Assembly: GCF_051020985.1 (NCBI RefSeq)
Contig: NW_027475149.1
Coordinates: forward strand, 558,001 to 622,000
Origin: Nomia melanderi
Taxonomy: Eukaryota; Arthropoda; Insecta; Hymenoptera; Halictidae
DNA length: 64,000 nt
Direction of reading: 5' to 3'
Of this stretch, positions 27,501 to 39,581 are shown piece after piece. The notes beneath the pieces are model-generated. The model saw nothing but the letters and a program-made list of their open reading frames with translations, was not told where the DNA came from and searched no databases. The position numbers were made by a program, and so were the translations under genes. Each line of letters opens with the position of its first letter. Position 1 is the stretch's first letter.

Positions 27501-28211
27501 CTATCTGTAATAGCACCCGAGATATCACCACATATATATTGGATTTTTCACTGACCCTGAGTGTCCGGCCCCATGAGGCGGTCGTTTTCTCGGCCCCTGG
27601 TGGTCCGAGGTCGTTCCCGCTGCACAGATTCATGCGCCAGGGCCTCCTACAGACAATGCACTTTGATTTATTGCGCTATCTGGAATAGCACCCGAGATAT
27701 CACCAGATATATATTGGATTTTACCCTGACCCTGAGTGTCCGGCCCCATGAGACTGTGGTTTTTTCGGCCCCTGGTGGTCCGAGGTCGTTCCCGCTGCAC
27801 AGATTCATGCGCCAGGGCCTCCTGCAGATAATTCACTTTGGTTTATTGCGCTATCTCTAATAGCACCCGAGATATCAGCAGATATATATTGGATTTTTCA
27901 CTGACCCTCAGTGACCGGCCCCATGAGACGGTAGTTTTCTCGGCCCCTGGTGGTCCGAGATCGTTTCCGTTGCACAGATTCATGCGCCAGGGCCTCCTGC
28001 AGATAATTCACCTTGGTTTTTTGCGCTATCTCTAATAGCACCCGAGATATCACCAGATATATATTGGATTTTCCCCTGACCCTGAGTGTCCGGCCCCATG
28101 AGACTGTAGTTTTCTCGGCCCCTGGTGGTCCTAGGTCGTTCCCGCTGCACAGATTCATGCGCCAGGGCCTCCTACAGACAATGCACTTTGATTTATTGCG
28201 TTATCTGTAAT

Positions 28212-28387
28212 AGCACCCGAGATATCACCACATATATATTGGATTTTTCCCTGACCCAGAGTGTCCGGCCCCCTCGAGACGGTGGTTTTCTCGGCCCCTG
28301 GTGGTCCGAGGTCGTTCCCGCTGCACAGCTTCAGGCGCCAGGGCCTCCTGCAGATAACTCACTTTGGTTTATTGCGCTATCTCTAAT
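28212..28387 (+). repeat. 176-bp XhoI-variant monomer
   Basis: CTCGAG at 28273-28278. Copy 2 counterpart of the 23136 unit. Confidence 0.9.
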
Positions 28388-29246
28388 AGCACCCGAGATA
28401 TCACCAGATATATATTGGATTTTTCCCTGACCCTGAGTGTCCGGCCCCATGAGACGGTGGTTTTCTCGGCCCCTGGTGGTCCATGGTCGTTCCCGCTGCA
28501 CAGTTTCATGCGCCAGGGCCTCCTACAGGTAATGCACTTTGATTTATTGCGCTATCTGTAATAGCACCCGAGATATCACCAGATCTATATTGGATTTTCC
28601 CCTGACCCTGAGTGTCCGGCCCCATGAGACTGTGGTTTTCTCGGCCCCTGGTGGTCCGAGGACGTTCCCGTTGCACAGATTCATGCGCCAGGGCCTCCTG
28701 CAGATAATTCACTTTGGTTTATTGCGCTATCTGTGATAGCACCCGAGATATCACCAGATCTATATTGGATTTTCCCCTGACTCTGCGTGCCCGGCCCCAT
28801 GAGACTGTGGTTTTCTCGGCCCCTGGTGGGCCGAGGTCGTTCCCGTTGCACAGATTCATGCGCCAGGGCCTCCTGTAGATAATTCACCTTGGTTTATTGC
28901 GCTATCTCTAATAGCACCCGAGATATCACCAGATATATAATGGATTTTTCACTGACCCTGAGCGTCCGGACCCATGAGACGGTCGTTTTCTCGGCCCCTG
29001 GTGGTCCGAGGTCGTTCCCGCTGCACAGGTTCATGCGCCAGGGTCTCCTACAGACAATGCACTTTGATTTATTGCGCTATCTGTAATAGCACCCGAGATA
29101 TCACCACATATATATTGGATTTTTCACTGACCCTGAGTGTCCGGCCCCATGAGGCGGTCGTTTTCTCGGCCCCTAGTGGTCCGAGGTCGTTCCCGCTGCA
29201 CAGATTCATGCGCCAGGGCCTCCTACAGACAATGCACTCTGATTTA

Positions 29247-30677
29247 TTACGCTATCTGTAATAGCACCCGAGATGTCACCAGATATATATTGCATTTTAC
29301 CCTGACCCTGAGGGTCCGGCCCCATGAGACGGTCGTTGTCTCGGCCCCTGGAGGTCCGAGGACGTTCCCGCTGCACAGATACATGCGCCAGGGCCTCCTA
29401 CAGGCAATGCACTTTGATTTATTGCGCTATCTGTAATAGCACCCGAGATATCACCAGATCTATATTGGATTTTCCCCTGACCCTGAGTGTCCGGCCCCAT
29501 GAGACTGTGGTTTTCTCGGCCCCTGGTGGTCCGCGGTCATTCCCGTTGCACAGATTCATACGCCAGGGCCTCCTACAGACAATGCACTTTGATTTATTGC
29601 GCTATCTCTAATAGCACCCGAGATATCACCAGATATATATTGGATTTTCCCTGACCCTGAGTGTCCGGCCCAATGAGACTGTGGTTTTCTCGGCCCCTGG
29701 TGGTCCGAGGTCGTTCCCGCTGTACAGATTCATGCGCCAGGGCCTCCTACAGACAATGCACTTTGATTTATTGCGCTATCTGTAATAGCACCCGGGATAT
29801 CAAGAGATATATACTGGATTTTCCCCTGACCCTGAGTGTCCGGCCCAATGAGACTGTGGTTCTCTCGGCCCCTGGTGTTCCGAGGTCGTTCCCGCTGCAC
29901 AGATTCATGCGCCAGGGCCTCCTACAGACAATGCACTTTGATTTATTGCGCTATCTGTAATAGCACCCGAGATATCACCAGATATATATTGGATTTTTCA
30001 CTGACCCTGAGTGTCCGGCCCCATGAGACGATCGTTTTCTCGGCCCCTGGTGGTCCGAGGTCGTTCCCGCTGCACACATTCATGCGCCAGGGTCTCCTGC
30101 AGATAATTCACTTTGGTTTATTGCGCTATCTCTGATAGCACCCGAGATATCACCAGATATATATTGGATTTTCCCCTGACCCTGAGTGTCCGGCCCCATG
30201 AGACTGTGGTTTTCTCGGCCCCTGGTGGTCCGAGGTCGTTCCCGCTGCACAGATTCATGCGCCAGGGCCTCCTGCAGATAATTCACTTTGGCTTATTGCG
30301 CTATCTCTAATAGCACCCGAGATATCACCAGATATATATTGGATTTTACCCTGACCCTGAGTGTCCGGCCCCATGAGACTGTGCTTTTCTCGGCCCCTGG
30401 TGGTCCGAGGTCGTTCCCGCTGCACAGATTAATGCGCCAGGACCTCCTACAGACAATGCACTTTGATTTATTGCGCTATCTGTAATAGCACCCGACATAT
30501 CACCAGATATATATTGGATTTTACCCTGACCCTGAGTGTCCGGCCCCATGAGACGGTCGCTGTGTCGGCCCCTGGCGGTCCGAGGACGTCCCCGCTGCAC
30601 AGATTCATGCGCCAGGGCCTCCTACAGACAATGCACTTTGATTTATTGCGCTATCTGTAATAGCACCCGAGATATCA
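29247..30677 (+). repeat. ~1.4-kb block, copy 2 (offset 22,402 bp)
   Basis: Distant copy of about 6845-8275. Its right part was then caught in the 1,050-bp tandem duplication beginning at 29815. Confidence 0.78.
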
Positions 30678-30864
30678 GCAGATATATGTTGGATTTTTCA
30701 CTGACCCTGAGTGTACGGCCCCATAAGACGGTCGTTTTCTCGGCCCCTGGTGGTCCGAGGTCGTTGCCGCTGCACAGATTCATGCGCCAGGGCCTCCTGC
30801 AGATAACTCACTTTGGTTTATTGCGCTATCTGTGATAGCACCCGAGATATCACCAGATCTATAT
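29815..30864 (+). repeat. 1,050-bp tandem block, copy 1 (6 monomers)
   Basis: Exactly six monomers, repeated head to tail on the next base. Differences seen are few: 29845 against 30895 ('cggccca' / 'cggctca'), 30431 against 31481 ('agattaatg' / 'agattcatg'), and 30445 against 31495. Confidence 0.9.
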
Positions 30865-31914
30865 TGGATTTTCCCCTGACCCTGAGTGTCCGGCTCAATG
30901 AGACTGTGGTTCTCTCGGCCCCTGGTGTTCCGAGGTCGTTCCCGCTGCACAGATTCATGCGCCAGGGCCTCCTACAGACAATGCACTTTGATTTATTGCG
31001 CTATCTGTAATAGCACCCGAGATATCACCAGATATATATTGGATTTTTCACTGACCCTGAGTGTCCGGCCCCATGAGACGATCGTTTTCTCGGCCCCTGG
31101 TGGTCCGAGGTCGTTCCCGCTGCACACATTCATGCGCCAGGGTCTCCTGCAGATAATTCACTTTGGTTTATTGCGCTATCTCTGATAGCACCCGAGATAT
31201 CACCAGATATATATTGGATTTTCCCCTGACCCTGAGTGTCCGGCCCCATGAGACTGTGGTTTTCTCGGCCCCTGGTGGTCCGAGGTCGTTCCCGCTGCAC
31301 AGATTCATGCGCCAGGGCCTCCTGCAGATAATTCACTTTGGCTTATTGCGCTATCTCTAATAGCACCCGAGATATCACCAGATATATATTGGATTTTACC
31401 CTGACCCTGAGTGTCCGGCCCCATGAGACTGTGCTTTTCTCGGCCCCTGGTGGTCCGAGGTCGTTCCCGCTGCACAGATTCATGCGCCAGGACATCCTAC
31501 AGACAATGCACTTTGATTTATTGCGCTATCTGTAATAGCACCCGACATATCACCAGATATATATTGGATTTTACCCTGACCCTGAGTGTCCGGCCCCATG
31601 AGACGGTCGCTGTGTCGGCCCCTGGCGGTCCGAGGACGTCCCCGCTGCACAGATTCATGCGCCAGGGCCTCCTACAGACAATGCACTTTGATTTATTGCG
31701 CTATCTGTAATAGCACCCGAGATATCAGCAGATATATGTTGGATTTTTCACTGACCCTGAGTGTACGGCCCCATAAGACGGTCGTTTTCTCGGCCCCTGG
31801 TGGTCCGAGGTCGTTGCCGCTGCACAGATTCATGCGCCAGGGCCTCCTGCAGATAACTCACTTTGGTTTATTGCGCTATCTGTGATAGCACCCGAGATAT
31901 CACCAGATCTATAT
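30865..31914 (+). repeat. 1,050-bp tandem block, copy 2 (6 monomers)
   Basis: Immediate tandem copy of 29815-30864. The match fails just beyond 31914 at 'ctgactctg' near 31927. It shares private 'gtcgctgtgtcgg' and 'ccataagacgg' variants with copy 1. Confidence 0.9.
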
Positions 31915-32936
31915 TGGATTTTCCCCTGACTCTGAGTGCCCGGCCCCATGAGACTGTGGTTTTCTCGGCCCCTGGTGGTCCGAGGTCGTTCCCGTTGCAC
32001 AGATTCATGCGCCAGGGCCTCCTGCAGATAATTCACCTTGGTTTATTGCGCTATCTCTAATAGCACCCGAGATATCACCAGATATATATTGGATTTTTCA
32101 CTGACCCTGAGCGTCCGGACCCATGAGACGGTCGTTTTCTCGGCCCCTGGTGGTCCGAGGTCGTTCCCGCTGCACAGGTTCATGCGCCAGGGTCTCCTAC
32201 AGACAATGCACTTTGATTTATTGCGCTATCTGTAATAGCACCCGAGATATCACCACATATATATTGGATTTTTCACTGACCCTGAGTGTCCGGCCCCATG
32301 AGGCGGTCGTTTTCTCGGCCCCTGGTGGTCCGAGGTCGTTCCCGCTGCACAGATTCATGCGCCAGGGCCTCCTACAGACAATGCACTTTGATTTATTGCG
32401 CTATCTGGAATAGCACCCGAGATATCACCAGATATATATTGGATTTTACCCTGACCCTGAGTGTCCGGCCCCATGAGACTGTGGTTTTTTCGGCCCCTGG
32501 TGGTCCGAGGTCGTTCCCGCTGCACAGATTCATGCGCCAGGGCCTCCTGCAGATAATTCACTTTGGTTTATTGCGCTATCTCTAATAGCACCCGAGATAT
32601 CAGCAGATATATATTGGATTTTTCACTGACCCTGAGTGACCGGCCCCATGAGACGGTAGTTTTCTCGGCCCCTGGTGGTCCGAGATCGTTTCCGTTGCAC
32701 AGATTCATGCGCCAGGGCCTCCTGCAGATAATTCACCTTGGTTTTTTGCGCTATCTCTAATAGCACCCGAGATATCACCAGATATATATTGGATTTTACC
32801 CTGACCCTGAGTGTCCGGCCCCATGAGACGGTCGTTGTGTCGGCCCCTGGCGGTCCGAGGACGTCCCCGCTGCACAGATTCATGCGCCAGGGCCTCCTAC
32901 AGACAATGCACTTTCATTTATTGCGCTATCTGTAAT

Positions 32937-33112
32937 AGCACCCGAGATATCACCACATATATATTGGATTTTTCCCTGACCCAGAGTGTCCGGCCCCCTC
33001 GAGACGGTGGTTTTCTCGGCCCCTGGTGGTCCGAGGTCGTTCCCGCTGCACAGCTTCAGCCGCCAGGGCCTCCTGCAGATAACTCACTTTGGTTTATTGC
33101 GCTATCTCTAAT
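32937..33112 (+). repeat. 176-bp XhoI-variant monomer, last in the window
   Basis: CTCGAG at 32998-33003. Has a private 'cttcagccgcc'. No CTCGAG was seen in the remaining 31 kb. Confidence 0.9.
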
Positions 33113-34612
33113 AGCACCCGAGATATCACCAGATATATATTGGATTTTTCCCTGACCCTGAGTGTCCGGCCCCATGAGACGGTGGTTTTCTCGGGCCCTG
33201 GTGGTCCGAGGTCGTTCCCGCTGCACAGATTCATGCGCCAGGGCCTCCTGCAGATAATTCACTTTGGTTTATTGCGCTATCTCTAATAGCACCCGAGATA
33301 TCACCAGATATATATTGGATTTTTCACTGACCCTGAGCGTCCGGCCCCATGAGACGGTCGTTTTCTCGGCCCCTGGTGGTCCGAGGTCGTTCCCGCTGCA
33401 CAGATTCATGCGCCAGGGCCTCCTACAGATATTTCACTTTGATTTATTGCGCTATCTGTAATAGCACCCGAGATATCACCAGATCTATATTGGATTTTCC
33501 CCTGACCCTGAGTGTCCGGCCCCATGAGACTGTGGTTTTCTCGGCCCCTGGTGGTCCGAGGACGTTCCCGTTGCACAGATTCATGCGCAAGGGCCTCCTG
33601 CAGATAATTCACTTTCGTTTATTGCGCTATCTGTAATAGCACCCGAGATATCACCAGATCTATATTGGATTTTCCCCTGACCCTGAGTGTCCGGCCCCAT
33701 GAGACTGTGGTTTTCTCGGCCCCTGGTGGTCCGGGGTCGTTCCCGTTGCACAGATTCATGCGCCAGGGCCTCCTGCAGATAATTCACTTTGGTTTATTGC
33801 GCTATCTCTAATAGCACCCGAGATATCACCAGATATATATTGGATTTTTCACTGACCCTGAGCGTCCGGCCCCATGAGACGGTCGTTTTCTCGGCCCCTG
33901 GTGGTCCGAGGTCGTTCCCGCTGCACAGGTTCATGCGCCAGGGTCTCCTACAGACAGTGCACTTTGATTTATTGCGCTATCTCTAATAGCACCCGAGATA
34001 TCACCAGATATATATTGGATTTTCCCCTGACCCTGAGTGTCCGGCCCCATGAGACTGTGGTTTTCTCGGCCCCTGGTCGTCCGAGGTCGTTCCCGCTGCA
34101 CAGATTCATGCGCCAGGGCCTTCTACAGACAATGCACTTTGATTTATTGCGCTATCTGTAATAGCACCCGAGATATCACCAGATATATATTGCATTTTAC
34201 CCTGACCCTGAGAGTCCGGCCCCATGAGACGGTCGTTGTCTCGGCCCCTGGAGGTCCGAGGACGTTCCCGCTGCACAGATACATGCGCCAGGGCCTCCTA
34301 CAGGCAATGCACTTTGATTTATTGCGCTATCTGTAATAGCACCCGAGATATCACCAGATCTATATTGGATTTTCCCCTGACCCTGAGTGTCCGGCCCCAT
34401 GAGACTGTGGTTTTCTCGGCCCCTGGTGGTCCGCGGTCATTCCCGTTGCACAGATTCATTCGCCTGGGCCTCCTACAGACAATGCACTTTGATTTATTGC
34501 GCTATCTGTAATAGCACCCGAGATATCACCAGATATATATTGGATTTCTCCCTGACCCTGAGTGTCCGGCTCCATGAGACGGTGATTTTCTCGGCCCCTG
34601 GTGGTCCGAGGT

Positions 34613-34732
34613 CGTTCCCGCTGCCCATATTCATGCGCCAGGGCAGCTTACAGACAATGCACTTTGATTTATTGGGCTATCTGTAATAGCACCCGAGATA
34701 TCACCAGATATATATCGGATTTTTCCCTGACC
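34613..34732 (+). repeat. Short two-monomer duplication, copy 1 (offset 350 bp)
   Basis: Shares 'ctgcccatattcatg', 'gggcagcttacag', 'attgggctat' and 'atatatcgg' with 34963-35082. These variants are otherwise rare, so two neighbouring units two monomers apart have a common source. Confidence 0.65.
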
Positions 34733-34962
34733 CTGAGTTTCCGGCCCCATGAGACGGTGGTTTTCTCGGCCCCTGGTGGTCTGAGGTCGTTCCCGCTGCA
34801 CAGATGCATGCGCCAGGGCCTCCTGCAGATAATTCACTTTGGTTTATTGCGCTATCTGTAATAGCACCCAAGATATCACCAGATATATATTGGATTTTTC
34901 CCTGACCCTGAGTGTCCGGCCCCATGCGACGGTGGTTTTCTCGGCCCCTGGTGATCCGAGGT

Positions 34963-35082
34963 CGTTCCCGCTGCCCATATTCATGCGCCAGGGCAGCTTA
35001 CAGACAATGCACTTTGATTTATTGGGCTATCTGTAATAGCACCCGAGATATCACCAGATATATATCGGATTTTTCCCCGACC
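34963..35082 (+). repeat. Short two-monomer duplication, copy 2 (offset 350 bp)
   Basis: Second copy of 34613-34732, inside the diverged strip. It shows that even this strip underwent some local exchange. Confidence 0.65.
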
Positions 35083-35737
35083 CTGAGTGTCCGGCCCCAT
35101 GAGACGGTGGTTTTCTCGGCCCCTGGTGGTCCGAGGTCGTTCCTGCTGCACAGATTCATGCGCCAGGGCCTCCTACAGACAATTCACTTTGCTTTATTGC
35201 GCTATCTCTAATAGCACCCGAGATATCATCAGATATATACTGGATTTTTCCCCGACCCTGAGTGTCCGGCCCCATGGGACGGTGGTTTTCTCGGCCCCTG
35301 GTGGTCCGAGGTCGTTCCCGCTGCACAGATGCATGCGCCAGGGCCTCTTGCAGACAATTCACTTTGGTTTATTGCGCTATCTCTAATAGCACCCGAGATA
35401 TCATCAGATATATATTGGATTTTTCCCCGACCCTGAGCGCCCGGCCCCATGAGACGGTGGTTTTCTCGGCCCCTGGTGGTCCGAGGTCGTTCCTGCTGCA
35501 CAGATTCTTGCGCCAGGGCCTCCTACAGATAATGCACTTTGATTTATTGCGCTACCTCTAATAGCACCCGAGATATCACCAGATATATATTGGATTTTTC
35601 CCTGACCCTGACAGTCCGGCCCCATGTGTCGATGGTTTTCTCGTTCCCTCGTGGTCCGAGAACGATCCCGCTGAACAGATTCATGCGCCAGGGTTTCCTG
35701 CAGACAATTCACTTTGGTTTATTGCGCTATCTGTAAT

Positions 35738-35912
35738 AACACCCGAGATATCACCAGATATATGCTGGATTTTTACATGACCATGTGTGACGGATTCCGA
35801 ATAACTGTGATTTTCTCGGCCCCTGGTGGTCCGAGGTAGTTCCTGCTCCACAGATTCATTCGTCAGTGCCACCTACAGAAAATGCACATTGATTTATTGC
35901 GCTATCACTAAT
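35738..35912 (+). repeat. Worn type-2 monomer in the diverged strip
   Basis: Keeps 'tgacggattccgaata' but has 'catgtgtgac', 'aactgtgattttc', 'cggcccctgg' and 'gctccacag'. It is more diverged from other type-2 units than they are from each other. The next unit (35913-36087) is a hybrid: 'tttttacatgaccttggg' runs into 'gtgcggccccatgtgtcgg'. Confidence 0.8.
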
Positions 35913-38900
35913 AGCACCCGAGATATCATCAGATACATCCTGGGTTTTTACATGACCTTGGGAGTGCGGCCCCATGTGTCGGTGGTTTTCTCGGCCCCTG
36001 GTGATCCGAGGTCGTTGCCGCTGCACAGATTCATTCGCCAGTGCCTCCTACAGACAATCTACTTTGAGTTATTGCGCTATCTGTAATAACACCCGAGATA
36101 TCACCAGATATATATTGGATTTTTCCCCGACCCTGAGTGTCCGGCCCCATGAGACGGTGGTTTTCTCGGACCCTGGTGGTCCGAGGTCGTTGCCGCTGCA
36201 CAGATTCATACGCCAGGGCCCACTGCAGATAATTCAGTTTGGTTTAGTGCGGTATCTGTAAGAGCACCCGAGCCATCACCAGATATATATTGGATTTTTC
36301 CCTCACCCTGAGTGTCCGGCCCCATGTGTCGGTGGTTTTCTCGGCGCCTGGTGGTCCGAGGTCGATCCCGCTGCAAAGATTCATGCGCCGGGGCCTCCTA
36401 CAGACAATGCACTTTGATTTATTGCGCTATCTCTAATAGCACCCGAGATATCACCAGATATATATTGGCTTTTCCCCTGACCCTGAGTGTCCGGCCCCCT
36501 GAGACGGTGGTTTTCTCGGCCCCTGGTGGTCCGAGGTCGTTCCTGCTGTACAGATTCATGCGCCAGGGCCTCCTGCAGATAATTCACTTTCGTTTACTGC
36601 GCTATCTCTAATAGCACCCGAGATATCACCAGATATATATTGGATTTTCCCCTGACCCTCAGTGTCCGGCCCCATGAGACGGTTGTTTTCTCGGCCCCTG
36701 GTGGTCCGACGTCGTTCCCGCTGCACAGATGCATGCGCCAGGGCCTCCTGCAGATAATTCACTTTGGTTTATTGCGCTATCTCTAATAGCACCCGAGATA
36801 TCACCAGATATATATTGGCTTTTCCCCTGACCCTGAGTGTCCGGCCCCCAGGGACGGTGGTTTTCTCGGCCCCTGGTGGTCCGAGGTCGATCCCGCTGGC
36901 CAAATTCATGCCCCAGGGCCTCCTACAGACAATGCACTTTGATTTATTGCGCTATCTGTAATAGCACCCGAGATATCACCAGATATATATTGGATTTTTC
37001 CCTGAACCTGAATGTCCGGCCCCATGAGACGGTGGTTTTCTCGGCCCCTGGTGGTCCGAGGTCGTTCCCGCTGTACAGATTCATGCGCCAGGGCCTCCTG
37101 CAGATAATCCACTTTGGTTTATTGCGCTATCTCTAATAGCACCCGAGATATCACCAGATATATATTGGATTTTCCCCTGACCCTGAGTGTCCGGCCACAT
37201 GAGACGGTGGTTTTCTCGGCCCCTGGAGGTCCGAGGGCCTTCCCGCTGCACAGATTCATGCGCCAGGGCCTCCTACAGGTAATGCACTTTGATTTATTGC
37301 GCTATCTGTAATAGCACCCGAGATATCACCAGATATATATTGGATTTTTCACTGGCCCTGAGTGTCCGGCCCCATGAGGCGGTCGTTTTCTCTGCCCCTG
37401 GTGGTCCGAGGTCGTTCCCGCTGCACAGATTCATGCGCCAGGGCCTCCCACAGACATTGCACTTTGATTTATTGCGCTATCTGTAATAGCACCCGAGATA
37501 TCACCAGATATATATTGGATTTTTCCCTGACCCTGAGCGTCCGGCCCCATGAGACGGTCGTTTTCTCGGCCCCTGGTGGTCCGAGGTCGTTCCCGCTGCA
37601 CAGATTCATGCGCCAGGGCCTCCTACAGACAATGCACTTTGATTTATTGCGCTATCTGTAATAGCACCCGAGATATCACCAGATATATATTGGATTTTTC
37701 CCTGACCCTGAGTGTCCGGCCCCATGAGACGGTGGTTTTCTCGGCCCCTGGTGGTCCTAGGTCGTTCCCGCTGCACAGATGCATGCGCCAGGGCCTCCTG
37801 CAGATAATTCCCTTTGGCTTATTGCGCTATCTCTAATAGCGCCCGAGATATCACCAGATATATATTGGATTTTTCCCTGACCCTGAGTGTCCGGCCCCAT
37901 GAGACTGCGGTTTTCTCGGCCCCTGGTGGTCCGAGGTCGTTCCCGCTGCACACATTCATGCATCAGGGCCTCCTACAGACAATGCACTTTGATTTATTGC
38001 TCTATCTGTAATAGCACCCGAGATATCACCAGATATATATTGGATTTTCCCCTGACCCTGAGTGTCCGGCCCCATGAGACTGTGGTTTTCTCGGCCCCTG
38101 GTGGTCCGAGGTCGTTCCCGCTGCACAGATTCAGGCGCCAGGGCCTCCTACAGACAATGCACTTTGATTTATTGCGCTATCTGTAATAGCACCCGAGGTA
38201 TCACCACATATATATTGGATTTTTCACTGACCCTGAGTGTCCGGCCCCATGAGACGGTGGTTTTCTCGGTCCCTGGTGTTCCGAGGTCGTTCCCGCTGCA
38301 CAGATTCATGCGCCAGGGCCTCCTACAGACAATGCACTGTGATTTATTGCGCTATCTCTAATAGCACCCGAGATATCACCAGATATATATTGGATTTTCC
38401 CCTGACCCTGAGTGTCGGGCCCCATGAGACTGTGGTTTTCTCGGCCCCTGGTGGTCCGAGGTCGTTCCCGTTGGACAGATTCATGCGCCAGGGCCTCCTG
38501 CAGATAACTCACTTTGGTTTATTGCGCTATCTCTAATAGCACCCGAGATATCACCAGATATATATTGGATTTTTCCCTGACCCTGAGTGTCCGGCCCCAT
38601 GAGACGGTGGTATTCTCGGCCCCTGGTGGTCCGCGGTAGTTCCCGCTGCACAGATTCATGCGCCAGGGCCTCCTGCAGATAATTCACTTTCGTTTATTGC
38701 GCTATCTCTAATAGCACCCGAGATATCACCAGATATATATTGGATTTTTCCCTTACCCTGAGTGTCCGGCCCCATGAGACGGTGGTTCTCTCGGCCCCTG
38801 GTGGTCCGAGGTCGTTCCCGCTGCACAGATTCATGCGCCAGGGCCTCCTGCAGACAATGCACTTTGATTTATTGCGCTATCTGTAATAGCACCCGAGATA

Positions 38901-39581
38901 TCACCAGATATATATTGGATTTTTCCCTGACCCTGAGTGTCCGGCCCCATGAGACGGTGGATGTCTCGGCCCCTGATGGTCCGAGATCGTTCCCGCTGCA
39001 CAGATTCATGCGCCAGGGCCTCCTGCAGACAATGCACTTTGATTTATTGCTCTATCTGTAATAGCACCCGAGATATCACCAGATACATATTGGATTTTAC
39101 CCTGACCCTGAGTGTCCGGCCCCTTGAGACGGTGGTTGTCTCGGCCCCTGGAGGTCCGAGGACGTTCCCGCTGCACAGATTCATGCGCCAGGGCCTCCTG
39201 CAGATAATTCACTTTGGTTTATTGCGCTATCTCTAATAGCGCCCGAGATATCACCAGATATATATTGGATTTTTCCCTGACCCTGAGTGTCCGTCCCCAT
39301 GAGACTGCGGTCTTCTCGGCCCCTGGTGGTCCGAGGTCGTTCCCGCTGCACAGATTCATGCGCCAGGACCTCCTACAGACAATGCACTTTGATTTATTGC
39401 GCTATCTGTAATAGCACCCGAGATATCACCAGATATATATTGGAATTTCCCATGACCCTGAGTGTCCGGCCCCATGAGACGGTGGTTTTATCGGCCCCTG
39501 GTGGTCCGAGGTCGTTCCCGCTGCACAGATTCATGCGCCATGGCCTCCTACAGACAATGCGCGTTGGTTTAATGCGCTATG

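Larger units (their letters stand above)
23731..28806 (+). repeat. 5,076-bp tandem block, copy 2 (29 monomers)
   Basis: Immediate tandem copy of 18655-23730. The match continues a few bases past 28806 and fails at 28830 and 28842. Beyond about 28.85 kb the sequence corresponds to a place 21 monomers earlier rather than starting a third copy, so the array shifts phase of the higher-order unit there. The near-identity means a very recent event, or an assembly duplication; the sequence alone cannot separate these. Confidence 0.9.
1436..34512 (+). repeat. Array domain 2: homogeneous standard monomers, block-duplicated
   Basis: About 189 monomers, none type-2. Private variants travel together in blocks: 'ccccctcgag' (XhoI-type, 11 copies), 'accagatcta' (BglII-type), 'tcagtgaccgg', 'ggtcctagg' and 'gtgtacggcc'. 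Blocks recur at offsets of 1,050, 2,975, 4,550, 5,076, 5,600, 7,700, 22,402 and 27,302 bp, nearly all whole multiples of 175. This is the most recently amplified part of the window. No single higher-order period covers it; several overlapping duplications do. Confidence 0.85.
34513..36962 (+). repeat. Array domain 3: diverged monomer strip
   Basis: About 14 monomers with many more private substitutions than either side, for example 'ctcgttccctcgtgg' near 35640, 'ccatgtgtcggtgg' near 35973 and 36323, 'gagccatcacc' near 36270 and 'gggcagcttacag' near 34641 and 34991. It holds the only type-2 unit between 1.4 and 50.9 kb (35738-35912), itself worn. Apart from a 350-bp local duplication, I found no long near-identical copy of this strip elsewhere in the window. 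It looks like older array sequence that escaped recent homogenisation. Confidence 0.7.
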
